Assembly (NCBI GenBank): GCA_964385705.1
Contig: CAYLQG010000001.1
Location: 3,254 to 67,253, forward strand
Reading direction: 5' to 3'
DNA from: DATKGN01 sp964385705
GTDB lineage: Bacteria; Patescibacteriota; Microgenomatia; UBA10105; UBA927
DNA: 64,000 bases
Positions 16,435-25,478 of this stretch are shown here, piece after piece. Within the stretch, counting starts at the first letter, position 1, and each line of letters opens with the position of its first letter. The position numbers and the translations under genes were made by a program. Below the pieces are notes generated by a model. It did no database searches and was not told the origin of the DNA. It saw only the letters and a program-made list of their open reading frames with translations.

Positions 16435-16451
16435 CTATGTTTACCAAAGTT

Positions 16452-16480
16452 ATTGTACTAAAAAATCGTTCTTCCCGCAA
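16452..16480 (-). promoter_or_regulatory. Promoter of fusA
   Basis: On the minus strand TTGCGG (16480-16475), a 17-nt spacer and TACAAT (16457-16452) precede fusA by 58 nt. It is the only good candidate in the gap. Confidence 0.55.
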
Positions 16481-16510
16481 GCAAAAGTAAAAGCAAACCG
16501 GAAAAAATTA

Positions 16511-17089
16511 TTATTCTACGATTTCCGGCCCGTCAAGGAGCAACAGTCTGGCCTTAGATTCGATAAATTTTCGTTGTTTCTTTTCAGCCGCCGGATCGAG
16601 GAGGCCCAACATATGAGCAGCCTTCTCTGCACCCTCAATTGCCTCCCTGTGGGTTTGTCGAGAAATAGTATCAACCCCTGGTAACGTTTCTCCTTTTAAG
16701 TTTACGCGTATATCTTTTATTAGTGCAGCTTTCACCTGATCAATTCGACTTCGTTTATCTGATCCGGGTGTTAAATTCAGCAGTAATCCATTTATATGGG
16801 TTATTTTTTGCTGTTCCTCTTCAATATCTTTCCCTAATCTATCCGTCAAATCGTCTGATATAGACCATTGTTTCACAAATCGTATAACAGGATTAGAGAT
16901 TGCATCTATCTCGGTTTTCTCTTTTTCGCGCTCTACCAACGGCTTACGAATATCCTCTATGATGCCCTGTATATTGGCAATTTGTTCATGAAAATAATTT
17001 TGCAACTCTGCCAAATCGTCAGGATTTAACCTGCGATACACAGGCGTAGTTGCTTCGTCGGCGTCAATATTATCTCGTATTTCTTGCAT
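16511..17089 (-). CDS. Uncharacterised helical protein
   Basis: The 192-residue product is not recognised. It is charged and predicted by eye to be mostly helical, with a coiled-coil-like stretch at about 25-60 (LQNYFHEQIANIQGIIEDI and following EREKEKTE) and another near 85-105 (DIEEEQQKITHIN). There are no Cys clusters, signal peptide or membrane segments. It lies upstream of fusA on the same strand but separated by the fusA promoter. Confidence 0.5.
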   Translation of the reverse strand: MQEIRDNIDADEATTPVYRRLNPDDLAELQNYFHEQIANIQGIIEDIRKPLVEREKEKTEIDAISNPVIRFVKQWSISDDLTDRLGKDIEEEQQKITHINGLLLNLTPGSDKRSRIDQVKAALIKDIRVNLKGETLPGVDTISRQTHREAIEGAEKAAHMLGLLDPAAEKKQRKFIESKARLLLLDGPEIVE

Positions 17090-17220
17090 ATCAAACTCTA
17101 TCTTATTATATCATATAATAGTCATCGTGTACTCGACGACTAATAGTGAACCAAGTTGCACCAGCGGATAGTCGCACTTTTTCATCCACGCGCTCATCAG
17201 TCTCCGGTTATACGAACTAC

Positions 17221-18489
17221 TTACGCATTTATAGCGTCCTTTAGTTCTATCGCGGCTTTTGAAGTTGCGTGATCGTGAGACTCGAATCCGAACATTTCAA
17301 CAACCGACCCCGTATACGTTGCTCCATTTTTGAGGGGAATTCCTTCATGGATTCCGGCCGTCCGAATTTCCGTTTTCAGTTTTGCTAGTAATTCTTTCGT
17401 ACGGTTCAAACTCAATCCGCCGGGCTTAACAATATCGGTGATTAACTGATTTCCGGCGTATAAAGGCTGCGAGGGCGCTACCGGATTCACGATGCGTTCC
17501 CTATGTTGACGAAGCCAGGGCAAATCCTGCACCACGGGTATATTTTTTGCCTCCAGGAGGTGCCTGATCTGTGGAGTTGGGTAAAGTAGCGAATTCATGA
17601 CGAGAAGATCAGGTGGCAATAGTCTGTCGGGCAATATTTGGCACCCCAAACCCAAATATGGAAGGAGCGGTGAATACCGGACGGACATCCCGCCATCAAA
17701 CGGAGACAGAACGTCAAGGTCGACGCTGTATGTAACATTCGTTATATGCCGCTCTGCCAAGATTTGTACTACTTGATGGAGGGAGGCGTCTATATCCTCC
17801 GGCCTTATGTCACGGTTCATCACGATATTTCTCGGTAATTCTTTACTCTGCCCGCTTGTGAGAAACCAATCAATCACCTTGGGGTCTACCCCGATAAACA
17901 CCGGCGTATCAATGAGCCCATATTTTCCCAAATGCCAATAGAAATTCGCGGAAGTTATCGGAAGCTTGGCGGCCACAGAATCAATATGCCGGTCAAAAAC
18001 AATTTCAGCGATCGCGGGGCTGTCTTCCGCTGACTCTTCGTGGAGAGCCGCGTGTGTAAGGAGCTGATTGTAATGCAATGTGCCCATTATAACGGTCTTT
18101 CCTGCCGCCCGATTAAGATGCTGGCGCATACGAGTAACATACGTTGCACTATTGAGGAGCCCGGAATAATCATCTAAAACGAGTTCCGGAACATTTTTTG
18201 TGATATTGTTTTTCACTTCCGTCCACTGATCTGTATTTCGGAGGAACGGCTCGTAATCATGGATTTCATCCTCGGACAAGATCGCCAATAATTCCCGTTG
18301 ATGCGGTGCGAGTTCAGAACTATCCCACTCTGTAAGTAAACGGTCGCGGTTTTCCCAAAATAATTCCTGATCAAATAGGCCCCAAATAATCGGAAGGTGC
18401 GGAAGTTCCAAGATTGCGATGTCCGGCATCATGATCGTGGTGCTCTTTTCTCCCCGTAGAACTTCTTTTGAATGATCTTCAGGCATCAT
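17221..18489 (-). CDS. Divergent ureohydrolase (arginase/agmatinase)-like protein
   Basis: The 422-residue product has the metal-ligand pattern of the arginase/ureohydrolase superfamily. GTLHYN (His139) stands where the family has GGDHS, FDRHID (Asp166, His168, Asp170) where it has DAHxD, and YSVDLDVLSP (Asp257, Asp259) where it has SxDxDxxDP. The order and spacings fit. The surrounding residues are poorly conserved, and the N-terminal 130 residues and C-terminal 130 residues are unlike standard members, so the substrate cannot be named. It may hydrolyse a guanidino or related amide compound, or be a non-enzymatic relative. The gene stands alone, about 130 nt from its neighbour on either side. 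Confidence 0.55.
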   Translation of the reverse strand: MMPEDHSKEVLRGEKSTTIMMPDIAILELPHLPIIWGLFDQELFWENRDRLLTEWDSSELAPHQRELLAILSEDEIHDYEPFLRNTDQWTEVKNNITKNVPELVLDDYSGLLNSATYVTRMRQHLNRAAGKTVIMGTLHYNQLLTHAALHEESAEDSPAIAEIVFDRHIDSVAAKLPITSANFYWHLGKYGLIDTPVFIGVDPKVIDWFLTSGQSKELPRNIVMNRDIRPEDIDASLHQVVQILAERHITNVTYSVDLDVLSPFDGGMSVRYSPLLPYLGLGCQILPDRLLPPDLLVMNSLLYPTPQIRHLLEAKNIPVVQDLPWLRQHRERIVNPVAPSQPLYAGNQLITDIVKPGGLSLNRTKELLAKLKTEIRTAGIHEGIPLKNGATYTGSVVEMFGFESHDHATSKAAIELKDAINA

Positions 18490-18597
18490 ACAGTTTTATG
18501 ACCGGAATTGTGAATCCGGGCGGTAAAACGGTAGTATACCAGGATAAAACTGGTATGTAAATATTATAGGATAATTATGGGTAACTGAACGCTCAGA

Positions 18598-19032
18598 TTA
18601 CTTCCAAACTGACAGGAGTGATCCCATGAGTAAGAGCGACACCAGATAATAGCCGCTGTTCATAAACCACAGCTTCCAGCTTTTTCCGTCCCAAAGGACC
18701 GTACCAAGTGAAACGGGAGCGACAAATCCGAGCCAGTTAAAGAATCCTCCGGTCAGACCCACCGAAAGACCAGATGTCTGCATAAAATTACCGGAAAAAA
18801 CAAGTTCGTTGGCAAGTACGTAGGCCATAAGGAGGGACCCAACGAACATGAGCCCGTACGACTTTGCCATCCCCTGCTTCATCGCGTCACTCATTTTCGT
18901 TGACTTAAACCCCATTTCCTTCATCCAGGGCTTGCCGAATAACGGCCCGTACCAGAGAGATCCCACGATCATGCTGACCACCGCAGCTGCAAAAACAGCG
19001 AGATAATTTATCGGAATCGTCACATTTCCCAT
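18598..19032 (-). CDS. DUF1761 family membrane protein
   Basis: The 144-residue product has four hydrophobic segments and the start INYLAVFAAAVVSMIVGSLW followed by YGPLFGKPWMKEMG, which matches the DUF1761 family as I know it. This is a small integral membrane protein of unknown function. There are no obvious operon partners; the neighbouring hydrolase gene is about 80 nt away. Confidence 0.75.
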   Translation of the reverse strand: MGNVTIPINYLAVFAAAVVSMIVGSLWYGPLFGKPWMKEMGFKSTKMSDAMKQGMAKSYGLMFVGSLLMAYVLANELVFSGNFMQTSGLSVGLTGGFFNWLGFVAPVSLGTVLWDGKSWKLWFMNSGYYLVSLLLMGSLLSVWK

Positions 19033-19113
19033 ATAGTTCCTTTCTTTAACAAATAAGTACTAACTATAGTGTAGATAATTGTAAGATATATTACAAATCA
19101 AATCCCAAAACAA

Positions 19114-19671
19114 TTATTTTATGCCGGATATTTGTGCAAGAAGTTGGGGAAACGTTGTATATCCGCTTTCTGCGTTAAGGTGCCCGGCATGAGGAATAAA
19201 GGTTAATCGTACCCCCAGATTTTTTGAAAGCTGTTGCCCGTTTTCTAAACACACATACGGATCATTATCGGAATGATAGACGAAAAAATTGTGCGCATTG
19301 GATTTGATTTTCTGCCAGTCAAAATCAAACCCGCCACTGAATGCAGTATCCTCGTCATAAAATTTAATGGGTTTTATCCCGATCGGCGCTCCGACGAAAA
19401 ATGCCGCATTAACGGGTTTCTCTACCCGCTCGAGAATTCGGAGTAAAAACAGACCTCCTTTACTGTGACCGACAAAAATAGTGTTTTCATCGATAAACTT
19501 CCGGTATCCGTCAAAAACGCCCAGCCACGCTGATAATGATTCTCCGTCAGGGGTCGGAAAGGTCGGAACGAACACCCGGCAATCCGGTGATTCCAGTTGT
19601 TCTTTAAGCCAGGGGAACCAATTACCTTTCGGATTACTTGCCGTTCCGTGGAATATGAAAACAGTACGCAT
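19114..19671 (-). CDS. RBBP9/YdeN-type alpha/beta hydrolase
   Basis: The 185-residue product is a small serine hydrolase of the RBBP9/YdeN group. It starts MRTVFIFHGTASNPKGNWFP and has the nucleophile elbow GHSKGG, the Asp in SDNDPYV and the His in PHAGHLN, so the Ser-Asp-His triad is complete. The natural substrate is unknown. A TATAAT on the minus strand (19685-19680) ends 8 nt before the ATG and no Shine-Dalgarno is visible, so the mRNA may be leaderless. Confidence 0.8.
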   Translation of the reverse strand: MRTVFIFHGTASNPKGNWFPWLKEQLESPDCRVFVPTFPTPDGESLSAWLGVFDGYRKFIDENTIFVGHSKGGLFLLRILERVEKPVNAAFFVGAPIGIKPIKFYDEDTAFSGGFDFDWQKIKSNAHNFFVYHSDNDPYVCLENGQQLSKNLGVRLTFIPHAGHLNAESGYTTFPQLLAQISGIK

Positions 19672-19687
19672 ATACCTATATTATATG

Positions 19688-21706
19688 TTATTTATGAAGT
19701 ATTCCGCCCCATTCAACGGCCGTGAAGCCTATCCGTTTTGGAGTTTTATAGAATTCCGATCCCAGCGAATCAACGGCGATCGGCCGTGTTAGTCTCGTGT
19801 ACTCCATAAGCACCCGGATCTCCGTGTCGGGTACGGGATTGATGTGGAGGGGCGCGACCCGGTTAAGAGCGTTCGTATCATAAAATGATATGAGGTAATA
19901 CGGGCTCCCGGTGACTTTCGGCTCCCAATAATTCTCAAAATCCTTCCGTTCTTTTTCATTGAGTCCGAACTTGGTGAGCGCCGATACGAAATAGGTGTGA
20001 ATATCCCTTTGTGTAACGACGTTGGAAATAGCGGGCTGGTTGGGCGCAGGTGCGTTCCCCTCCCAATAGAGTGATGAGTAATACCTGTCTTTTATTGATG
20101 AGTAGATACTCCCGTCAGGGTATGCAGTCACTGTCCATCCGTCGCCATATGGAGGCTCTGACTCTTTGAGAGTAATAGTTTTATCAAGCCCGACTGTTAC
20201 CCGGGTCGGTTGCGTTGGATATAAGTAGATAAGCGGTTCGGCCCAGCATTTCGTTAATACGAGTTCGCTTCTGAAAATCATCCGGTAAACACCAAGTTTA
20301 TTTTTCCAGACAAGAATCGGTTTCAACTTCAGATAATCGTCATATGACAAATTAAATGTTCCCGGGATGGAGACTTTATATAACCAAAATTCCTGAAAGA
20401 TTTTAAAATCCTTGGCATTTATGTCGTATAACGTATCGCCCTTGTCTGTCGTTGCAACGGCCGTCAGATTATTGTGAACGTCCAGGAATTCACTGTCAGA
20501 GGATATCCCATCAATGAGCATCGTCCCCCAGCATCCGTCATAATCCGTCGTATAACTTACCCCCTTGAGCGTCATCATACTGCCGGATGGAGTTGAAACG
20601 GGCGGCGGAAGCAGTGCCGGCGGGTCACCGGTTGTCCACGTAATCTGTGCCGCGTCACTAAACGGCGAATACGCCTCAGGGTTGGGATCTTTTTTATAGA
20701 TAAACCCGTCGTTATACGGATCGCCATTCACATCCCCCGCAAGCCCGGTTGGCAGGCGCATCGTAAAGGTAGTATTGAGGATAGTTTTCAATTTTATCGG
20801 ATTATTATGAATATCTTCATTGGAATAGAGTGCGTACCCGTTGGCGAAATCCTTTATAAGGAAGAGCGTCGAAGGAGAAAACATATTATTCGTCCTCGTT
20901 ACGAAAATTTTGAGTCCTGTTTGTGTATCGTCGAATTCACTCTTTGATCCCACAACATCAAGGGAAAGATCTTTATCAAACGATATGCCTGCTTTTGGAT
21001 TCGGTTGAAACGTGTCTATAGTACAGTTGTCGCGACAGACAAATCCCGAATTTCCATAATCATTCGGCAAAACAAACGTATTATCACCGGTTTTAATAAA
21101 CAGAGCAAGCGTACTGTAGTCGTGTGCAAAATCTTTTTCCGTCCCGATGCCTTTGAACACATGTGTGGTTAAGAGTCCACGGACAATCGCAAGATACACA
21201 GGAGCACCGGCATATTTTGTCTTCATGGTGCCGACCCGATAATACGTCGCCTTGGGCTCATATGTGTCCGTCGTGTGGAGCATGTTCGTACAATTCGAAC
21301 CGCTCTGACAATAATCTACGTTGTACGGATAAAAGGAATCTAGTTGCGCAAAAAAGCCGACACTTGCAACCGGTTGCGGCGCCGGTAGCCAATCAACTAA
21401 CCCGGTTTGTATCGCAATAGGTGTCGGAGTTGAAGTCGGAGTCGCCTGGGGCGTTGCAAGCCCCTGATATGTACCGGGCATTTTTATCACGTCAGGTTTG
21501 CTTTTCCCGGACTGCGATTCATATCGGTATCCTAATACCCCGATACCGCCCATAATTAAAGCAAGAATGATGACAAGGACAACCGTCATTTTGTTTGATT
21601 CCGGGCGAGGTGACGGCGGGACAGAAGGGGTGGTTGGTTTGGCCGGAGGAGGAGCCACGGGAGGCACGGGCGTGACGGTTTTGGGTGGATTTATATCATT
21701 CTCCAT
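19688..21706 (-). CDS. Membrane-anchored surface protein with Pro-rich N-terminus and IYLYP-type C-terminal domain
   Basis: The 672-residue product starts with a Pro/Thr/Val-rich cytoplasmic stretch of about 38 residues, followed by one membrane helix (VVLVIILALIMGGIGVLGY, about 42-60), a short Thr-Pro linker (TPTSTPTP) and a long external part with scattered Cys pairs. The C-terminal region from about residue 490 (PLIYLYPTQPTRVTVGL, then GWTVTAYPDGSIY and SSLYWEGNAP) resembles an unnamed domain I remember from other uncharacterised bacterial proteins. It is probably exposed on the cell surface. Function unknown. Confidence 0.65.
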   Translation of the reverse strand: MENDINPPKTVTPVPPVAPPPAKPTTPSVPPSPRPESNKMTVVLVIILALIMGGIGVLGYRYESQSGKSKPDVIKMPGTYQGLATPQATPTSTPTPIAIQTGLVDWLPAPQPVASVGFFAQLDSFYPYNVDYCQSGSNCTNMLHTTDTYEPKATYYRVGTMKTKYAGAPVYLAIVRGLLTTHVFKGIGTEKDFAHDYSTLALFIKTGDNTFVLPNDYGNSGFVCRDNCTIDTFQPNPKAGISFDKDLSLDVVGSKSEFDDTQTGLKIFVTRTNNMFSPSTLFLIKDFANGYALYSNEDIHNNPIKLKTILNTTFTMRLPTGLAGDVNGDPYNDGFIYKKDPNPEAYSPFSDAAQITWTTGDPPALLPPPVSTPSGSMMTLKGVSYTTDYDGCWGTMLIDGISSDSEFLDVHNNLTAVATTDKGDTLYDINAKDFKIFQEFWLYKVSIPGTFNLSYDDYLKLKPILVWKNKLGVYRMIFRSELVLTKCWAEPLIYLYPTQPTRVTVGLDKTITLKESEPPYGDGWTVTAYPDGSIYSSIKDRYYSSLYWEGNAPAPNQPAISNVVTQRDIHTYFVSALTKFGLNEKERKDFENYWEPKVTGSPYYLISFYDTNALNRVAPLHINPVPDTEIRVLMEYTRLTRPIAVDSLGSEFYKTPKRIGFTAVEWGGILHK

Positions 21707-21859
21707 ATAATTTCTTATCTTCAGTATGACATATCGGAAGAAATTTAATATGTGATATGTATCACCAATGCCATGCTTGTATTCTTATCATCCTACGCAC
21801 GAAAAATGCATTGAAGAGCACCTCCACTTCTCTGCAATATCACTTTAATTACTTCTTCG

Positions 21860-22468
21860 CTAATTTCTCATAAACACAAAAAACGGATATCCGAAGTCAT
21901 TGCGATCACGGAAAAAAGATATACCCTGTTCTTCCGCAGATTTTGTAACGCCGGCAAGGGCCTCCTCTGAATATTTACTCCACACAGCGGGGGCAAATAT
22001 AAAAAATCCGCCCTTGGCGAGTAGTTTAAGCACGGCCGCGCCTTCATATTCTAATGTATCGCTGGTGTCGAGCGACCCCACGGCCAGAAGTAAATCAAAA
22101 CTCCGCTCAGGGTAGTGAGTATTTCCTGCATTGGCTATTCTAATTTTATGACGCGGAAGGAACCGGTGATCCCCGACTGGCGGATGATAGATAAGTGTGA
22201 CTCCCTGCATGTGAACACTGGGATAATTATCCGCGATTCCGGCTGCTGCTCTCCCTGTCCCGCAACCCACGTCGAGCCCTTTGACGACTGATTTTTGTTC
22301 TACAAGCGAAAGAATGATCGGTTCAAGGACCGGAATCATCATTTTGTAAGCGATAAATGACCGGTCGGCGTTTTCCTTATAGGCCCCGGACTGAATTTCC
22401 CCGCGTGAGACCTCTCTATCACTTATAAGTCGTGACACGTGAGCAGATTGGTCAAAGTCTCTCATCAT
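21860..22468 (-). CDS. Class I SAM-dependent methyltransferase
   Basis: The 202-residue product has motif I (KGLDVGCGTGRAAAGI), an acidic/loop region and a post-II region (FDLLLAVGSLDTSD) followed by GGFFIFAPA. These define a Rossmann-type methyltransferase using S-adenosylmethionine. The substrate is not predictable. The start could be either of two consecutive ATGs. Confidence 0.75.
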   Translation of the reverse strand: MMRDFDQSAHVSRLISDREVSRGEIQSGAYKENADRSFIAYKMMIPVLEPIILSLVEQKSVVKGLDVGCGTGRAAAGIADNYPSVHMQGVTLIYHPPVGDHRFLPRHKIRIANAGNTHYPERSFDLLLAVGSLDTSDTLEYEGAAVLKLLAKGGFFIFAPAVWSKYSEEALAGVTKSAEEQGISFFRDRNDFGYPFFVFMRN

Positions 22469-22558
22469 CCCGATATAATACTATAAGTTATAATAGAAAA
22501 CAATTCCCATACCCTGAGATTCTGAGAAATCCAAGAATGTTGATACACCTGGGAAAAT

Positions 22559-22981
22559 CTACTCTGTCACTTCGGATATGTCTGAGGGTCCCGGACCATG
22601 AGACACCATAACGCGGGCTAAAAACTGACCTTGTGCATCCTCAGGAAGAGCAAGATAATTTTGTAATTGGCCAATCATCTCCAATCGCAGTGCTTTTGCC
22701 GTTACGTTTATTCTATCTAGCTCAGTGATCTGCGGGTGATACACAGGTGTTACTCCGAGCGCTTCAGCTGCCTGTTCATCGCCTAACGTTGTTGCCATAA
22801 CAAATTGTGTTGCGTTTTCTCCGTCAGGACCCGTTAAATTAGCAAGAATTTTTCTGACGGAATCATCTCCATGAAATCCAGGTGATGTGTGGGATTCGTA
22901 AATTGCATCTTCCACAAGAATTGTTGCGACTTTTCCGTCGTCTCGTATACTGTCCTGCTCCTGATCTTTTCGTTTTGGCAT
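22559..22981 (-). CDS. Uncharacterised small acidic protein
   Basis: The 140-residue product is not recognised. It is acidic and soluble with no Cys, signal or membrane segment. The central part (GENATQFVMATTLGDEQAAE and TPVYHPQITELDRI) suggests a compact alpha/beta fold. It stands alone on the minus strand with 90-150 nt gaps on both sides. Confidence 0.45.
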   Translation of the reverse strand: MPKRKDQEQDSIRDDGKVATILVEDAIYESHTSPGFHGDDSVRKILANLTGPDGENATQFVMATTLGDEQAAEALGVTPVYHPQITELDRINVTAKALRLEMIGQLQNYLALPEDAQGQFLARVMVSHGPGPSDISEVTE

Positions 22982-23132
22982 AGTGTTGGCCCGTTCAGAT
23001 AAATTGTGACTATTGACCGCTATTATAAGCTAAATCACAGGCAAGTCAACTGTAAGACGAACCGAAAATTCTATACTTGCAATGAAATACCCTCCGCTAC
23101 CAAAGGTTTCTCAAAAAGAAAACTATTAAGGA

Positions 23133-23927
23133 TTAACTTTTCGTTAAAAAGGAATCTACTGTCCCATTGAATACTTCCGGGTTATCCATGTTTGAGAGAT
23201 GGCCCGCAGCGGGAATTGCGGCAAATTGACTGCCGGGAATTTTTTCGTGAATGAGACACGATTTCCGCTGAAAATCTTCAATATCATGCTCCCCCACCAG
23301 AACTAATGCCGGAACTTTTATACTTGACAAGTTTTCGACTGCCGGAGGCGCTATGTCGACTGGCTGATTGATGCCATACCAGCGGTACCCGCTTGTTACG
23401 TCTACCATATTCTGAATTTGTTTCCAAACGTTCGGCATTTTTTTCGAAATATCGAAAATCGCGAGATCCAACCAGATTTTTCTTGCCGCATCCAGATTCC
23501 CGCTTTTTGCAAGATCTGTGATCCGTTTGATACGTTTCATAAACGCGTCGCTAAACCCGTCACCGGAAATTCCGGCATCCGCTAACACCAATGAGCGGAC
23601 TATTTCCGGATGCGTTAATGCCAAATCAATGATGATGGCGGCTCCGAGTGATAACCCGACAAAGTGGGCTTTCGTGACGGATAAAGATCCGAGTAATACA
23701 TATAAATCTTCGGAGAACGAATATGGCTCATCGGCGGGAACGTCTGATTTCCCGAATCCGCGGATATCGTACCGTATGACGGTATATTTTTTGGAAAAGT
23801 AAGCTAACTGCGAATCCCATTGTCTGGTATCAAGTGCGTCAGCATGGACGAAAACAATCGGTTCTCCCTGACCGACTTTTTCCCAGTAAATCTTTGATCC
23901 AGTGATAGGAGTAAAACCGCTTTGCAT
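23133..23927 (-). CDS. Alpha/beta hydrolase (3-oxoadipate enol-lactonase-like)
   Basis: The 264-residue product is a canonical alpha/beta hydrolase. It has the oxyanion loop (VFVHADALDTRQWD), the nucleophile elbow GLSLGA, the acid in VGEHDIED and the His in PAAGHLSN. The nearest familiar group is the enol-lactonase/haloperoxidase-like set; real substrate unknown. A GATAAT box ends 9 nt before the ATG with no Shine-Dalgarno. The adjacent EamA gene is on the same strand. Confidence 0.8.
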   Translation of the reverse strand: MQSGFTPITGSKIYWEKVGQGEPIVFVHADALDTRQWDSQLAYFSKKYTVIRYDIRGFGKSDVPADEPYSFSEDLYVLLGSLSVTKAHFVGLSLGAAIIIDLALTHPEIVRSLVLADAGISGDGFSDAFMKRIKRITDLAKSGNLDAARKIWLDLAIFDISKKMPNVWKQIQNMVDVTSGYRWYGINQPVDIAPPAVENLSSIKVPALVLVGEHDIEDFQRKSCLIHEKIPGSQFAAIPAAGHLSNMDNPEVFNGTVDSFLTKS

Positions 23928-23953
23928 TGGAAATATATTATCACAATTTTCTC

Positions 23954-24817
23954 CTACCCCATCTGTAGACTAATAATTCCCAGAATCATGAGGATGATGC
24001 CCGCGTATTGGAGCGGGCGGAGGCGTTCGCGAAGCCACACGCGGGCGATAAGGATGGTGACGAGAGATGCGCAGGAAACGATCACAGATACATACGAAAC
24101 CGCGTAGTGGATAACGGTAAAGTTATAGACGCTTAACCCGACGAAATCCACAATCCCTATTCCCAAAATTAATTTCCAGGGAAGTTTTCCCCAAGCGAAT
24201 AACGCCTTCGTTTGTTTGGAGGCGAGCACTGATATTCCTGCGTACGCTGTAACCGCAATCCGTAAGAATAACGATGTATAGAACCAGCCGTTGACGCGCG
24301 ATTCTGGCGCCATAAAAAATAACTGGAGACCCACGGCTGCGGATGATCCGAGCGCAAGGAGCGCGCCTTTTGAAAATCCCGGAATTTTACTATGCAGGAA
24401 CTTCGACCAGTTGAGGGACAGGAGGAGTCCGCCCGCAAAAACCAACACGATGCTTATGAATTTCGCGGGCGTCGCAGCTTCGTGAAGTATTATCATGCCA
24501 AGTACGCTTGTGATAACAAAATCAACGCGCGACAGCGGGCCGACAACAGAGATGTCGGTGATCTGCGCCGCTTTAAAATACAGAAGCCATGAAAACACTG
24601 GGAGAATCCCGATAAGAAACAGAGGGATGATCGTGACAACATGCGGCATCGGGATAAACGGCAGGAATAAGAATGAAATAAGAAGTCCCGCCACCTGCGA
24701 AGCAAAAAATCCAACCGTGGCGGGAGTCTTGCGGGCGATGAGTCCGCCAAAAACATCCATCATCCCCCACATAATCATCGGAACAAAAGAGAGGGAAAGA
24801 GGGATGAGGATGTTCAT
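23954..24817 (-). CDS. EamA/DMT-family transporter
   Basis: The 287-residue product is an integral membrane protein with about ten hydrophobic helices in two EamA repeats (first half up to about residue 140, second from about 150). LLYFKAAQITDISVVGPLSR and FISIVLVFAGGLLLS are typical of drug/metabolite exporters in this family. Substrate unknown. It lies 34 nt downstream of the methyltransferase gene on the same strand. Confidence 0.8.
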   Translation of the reverse strand: MNILIPLSLSFVPMIMWGMMDVFGGLIARKTPATVGFFASQVAGLLISFLFLPFIPMPHVVTIIPLFLIGILPVFSWLLYFKAAQITDISVVGPLSRVDFVITSVLGMIILHEAATPAKFISIVLVFAGGLLLSLNWSKFLHSKIPGFSKGALLALGSSAAVGLQLFFMAPESRVNGWFYTSLFLRIAVTAYAGISVLASKQTKALFAWGKLPWKLILGIGIVDFVGLSVYNFTVIHYAVSYVSVIVSCASLVTILIARVWLRERLRPLQYAGIILMILGIISLQMG

Positions 24818-24851
24818 CCGTTTATTATCTCACACGAAGTGAAATTGGCTA

Positions 24852-25466
24852 TTATTTTTTCGCCACAATACAAATGCCGTTTTGAGGGCCGAATTTCTTT
24901 TTATACACATCAACTTCCCTAAATCCTGCTGATGTAAGAGCTCTCTTTATTTCATCACCGGAATATTCACGAAAAACTTTCGTCGAAGACATTACGGGTG
25001 AAACGAAATAAATGGCGACCAGAGCGCCGTCTGCAGCAAGCCGGAATAGTTTGGAACAAACACTAGCGAGGTCATCCCAAAAATAAACCACGTGGACGGC
25101 AATTAGTTTCTGGAAGCGTATATCTGTTATGGGAAAATCTTCGATAGCGCCATGAAATAATTTCACCCGCCCGATACGGATTTCTGTTTCTAATAATTGT
25201 GAAGCTGTATCGTACATAGTTTTTGAGGGATCAATGCCGTAGACCAGTCCTTTCGTCACTTTATCGGATAATTTCGTGAGGGTTTTTCCTGTACCGAATC
25301 CGATTTCAAGAACGGTATCGGTTGACCGTAGGTTTATTAGCGACAGAACCCAGTCGTTCTGGGTATCGTTCATTTGGTCCATTTTCCGTCCGACAAATTT
25401 TCCTAAGGATCCTTTGGGATGTTTATATTGCGGCGAGAGAATACGGAACAGAAGTTTCGACAGCAT
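24852..25466 (-). CDS. Class I SAM-dependent methyltransferase
   Basis: The 204-residue product has motif I (TVLEIGFGTGKTL), an Asp in VYGIDPSKTM for SAM ribose binding and the post-II strand (FQKLIAVHVVYFWDD). It resembles the UbiE/Methyltransf_11 type group. Substrate unknown. It begins 12 nt after the flavodoxin-like gene and precedes the EamA gene, so the three may form one operon. Confidence 0.78.
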   Translation of the reverse strand: MLSKLLFRILSPQYKHPKGSLGKFVGRKMDQMNDTQNDWVLSLINLRSTDTVLEIGFGTGKTLTKLSDKVTKGLVYGIDPSKTMYDTASQLLETEIRIGRVKLFHGAIEDFPITDIRFQKLIAVHVVYFWDDLASVCSKLFRLAADGALVAIYFVSPVMSSTKVFREYSGDEIKRALTSAGFREVDVYKKKFGPQNGICIVAKK

Positions 25467-25478
25467 AAAGCAACTTCA

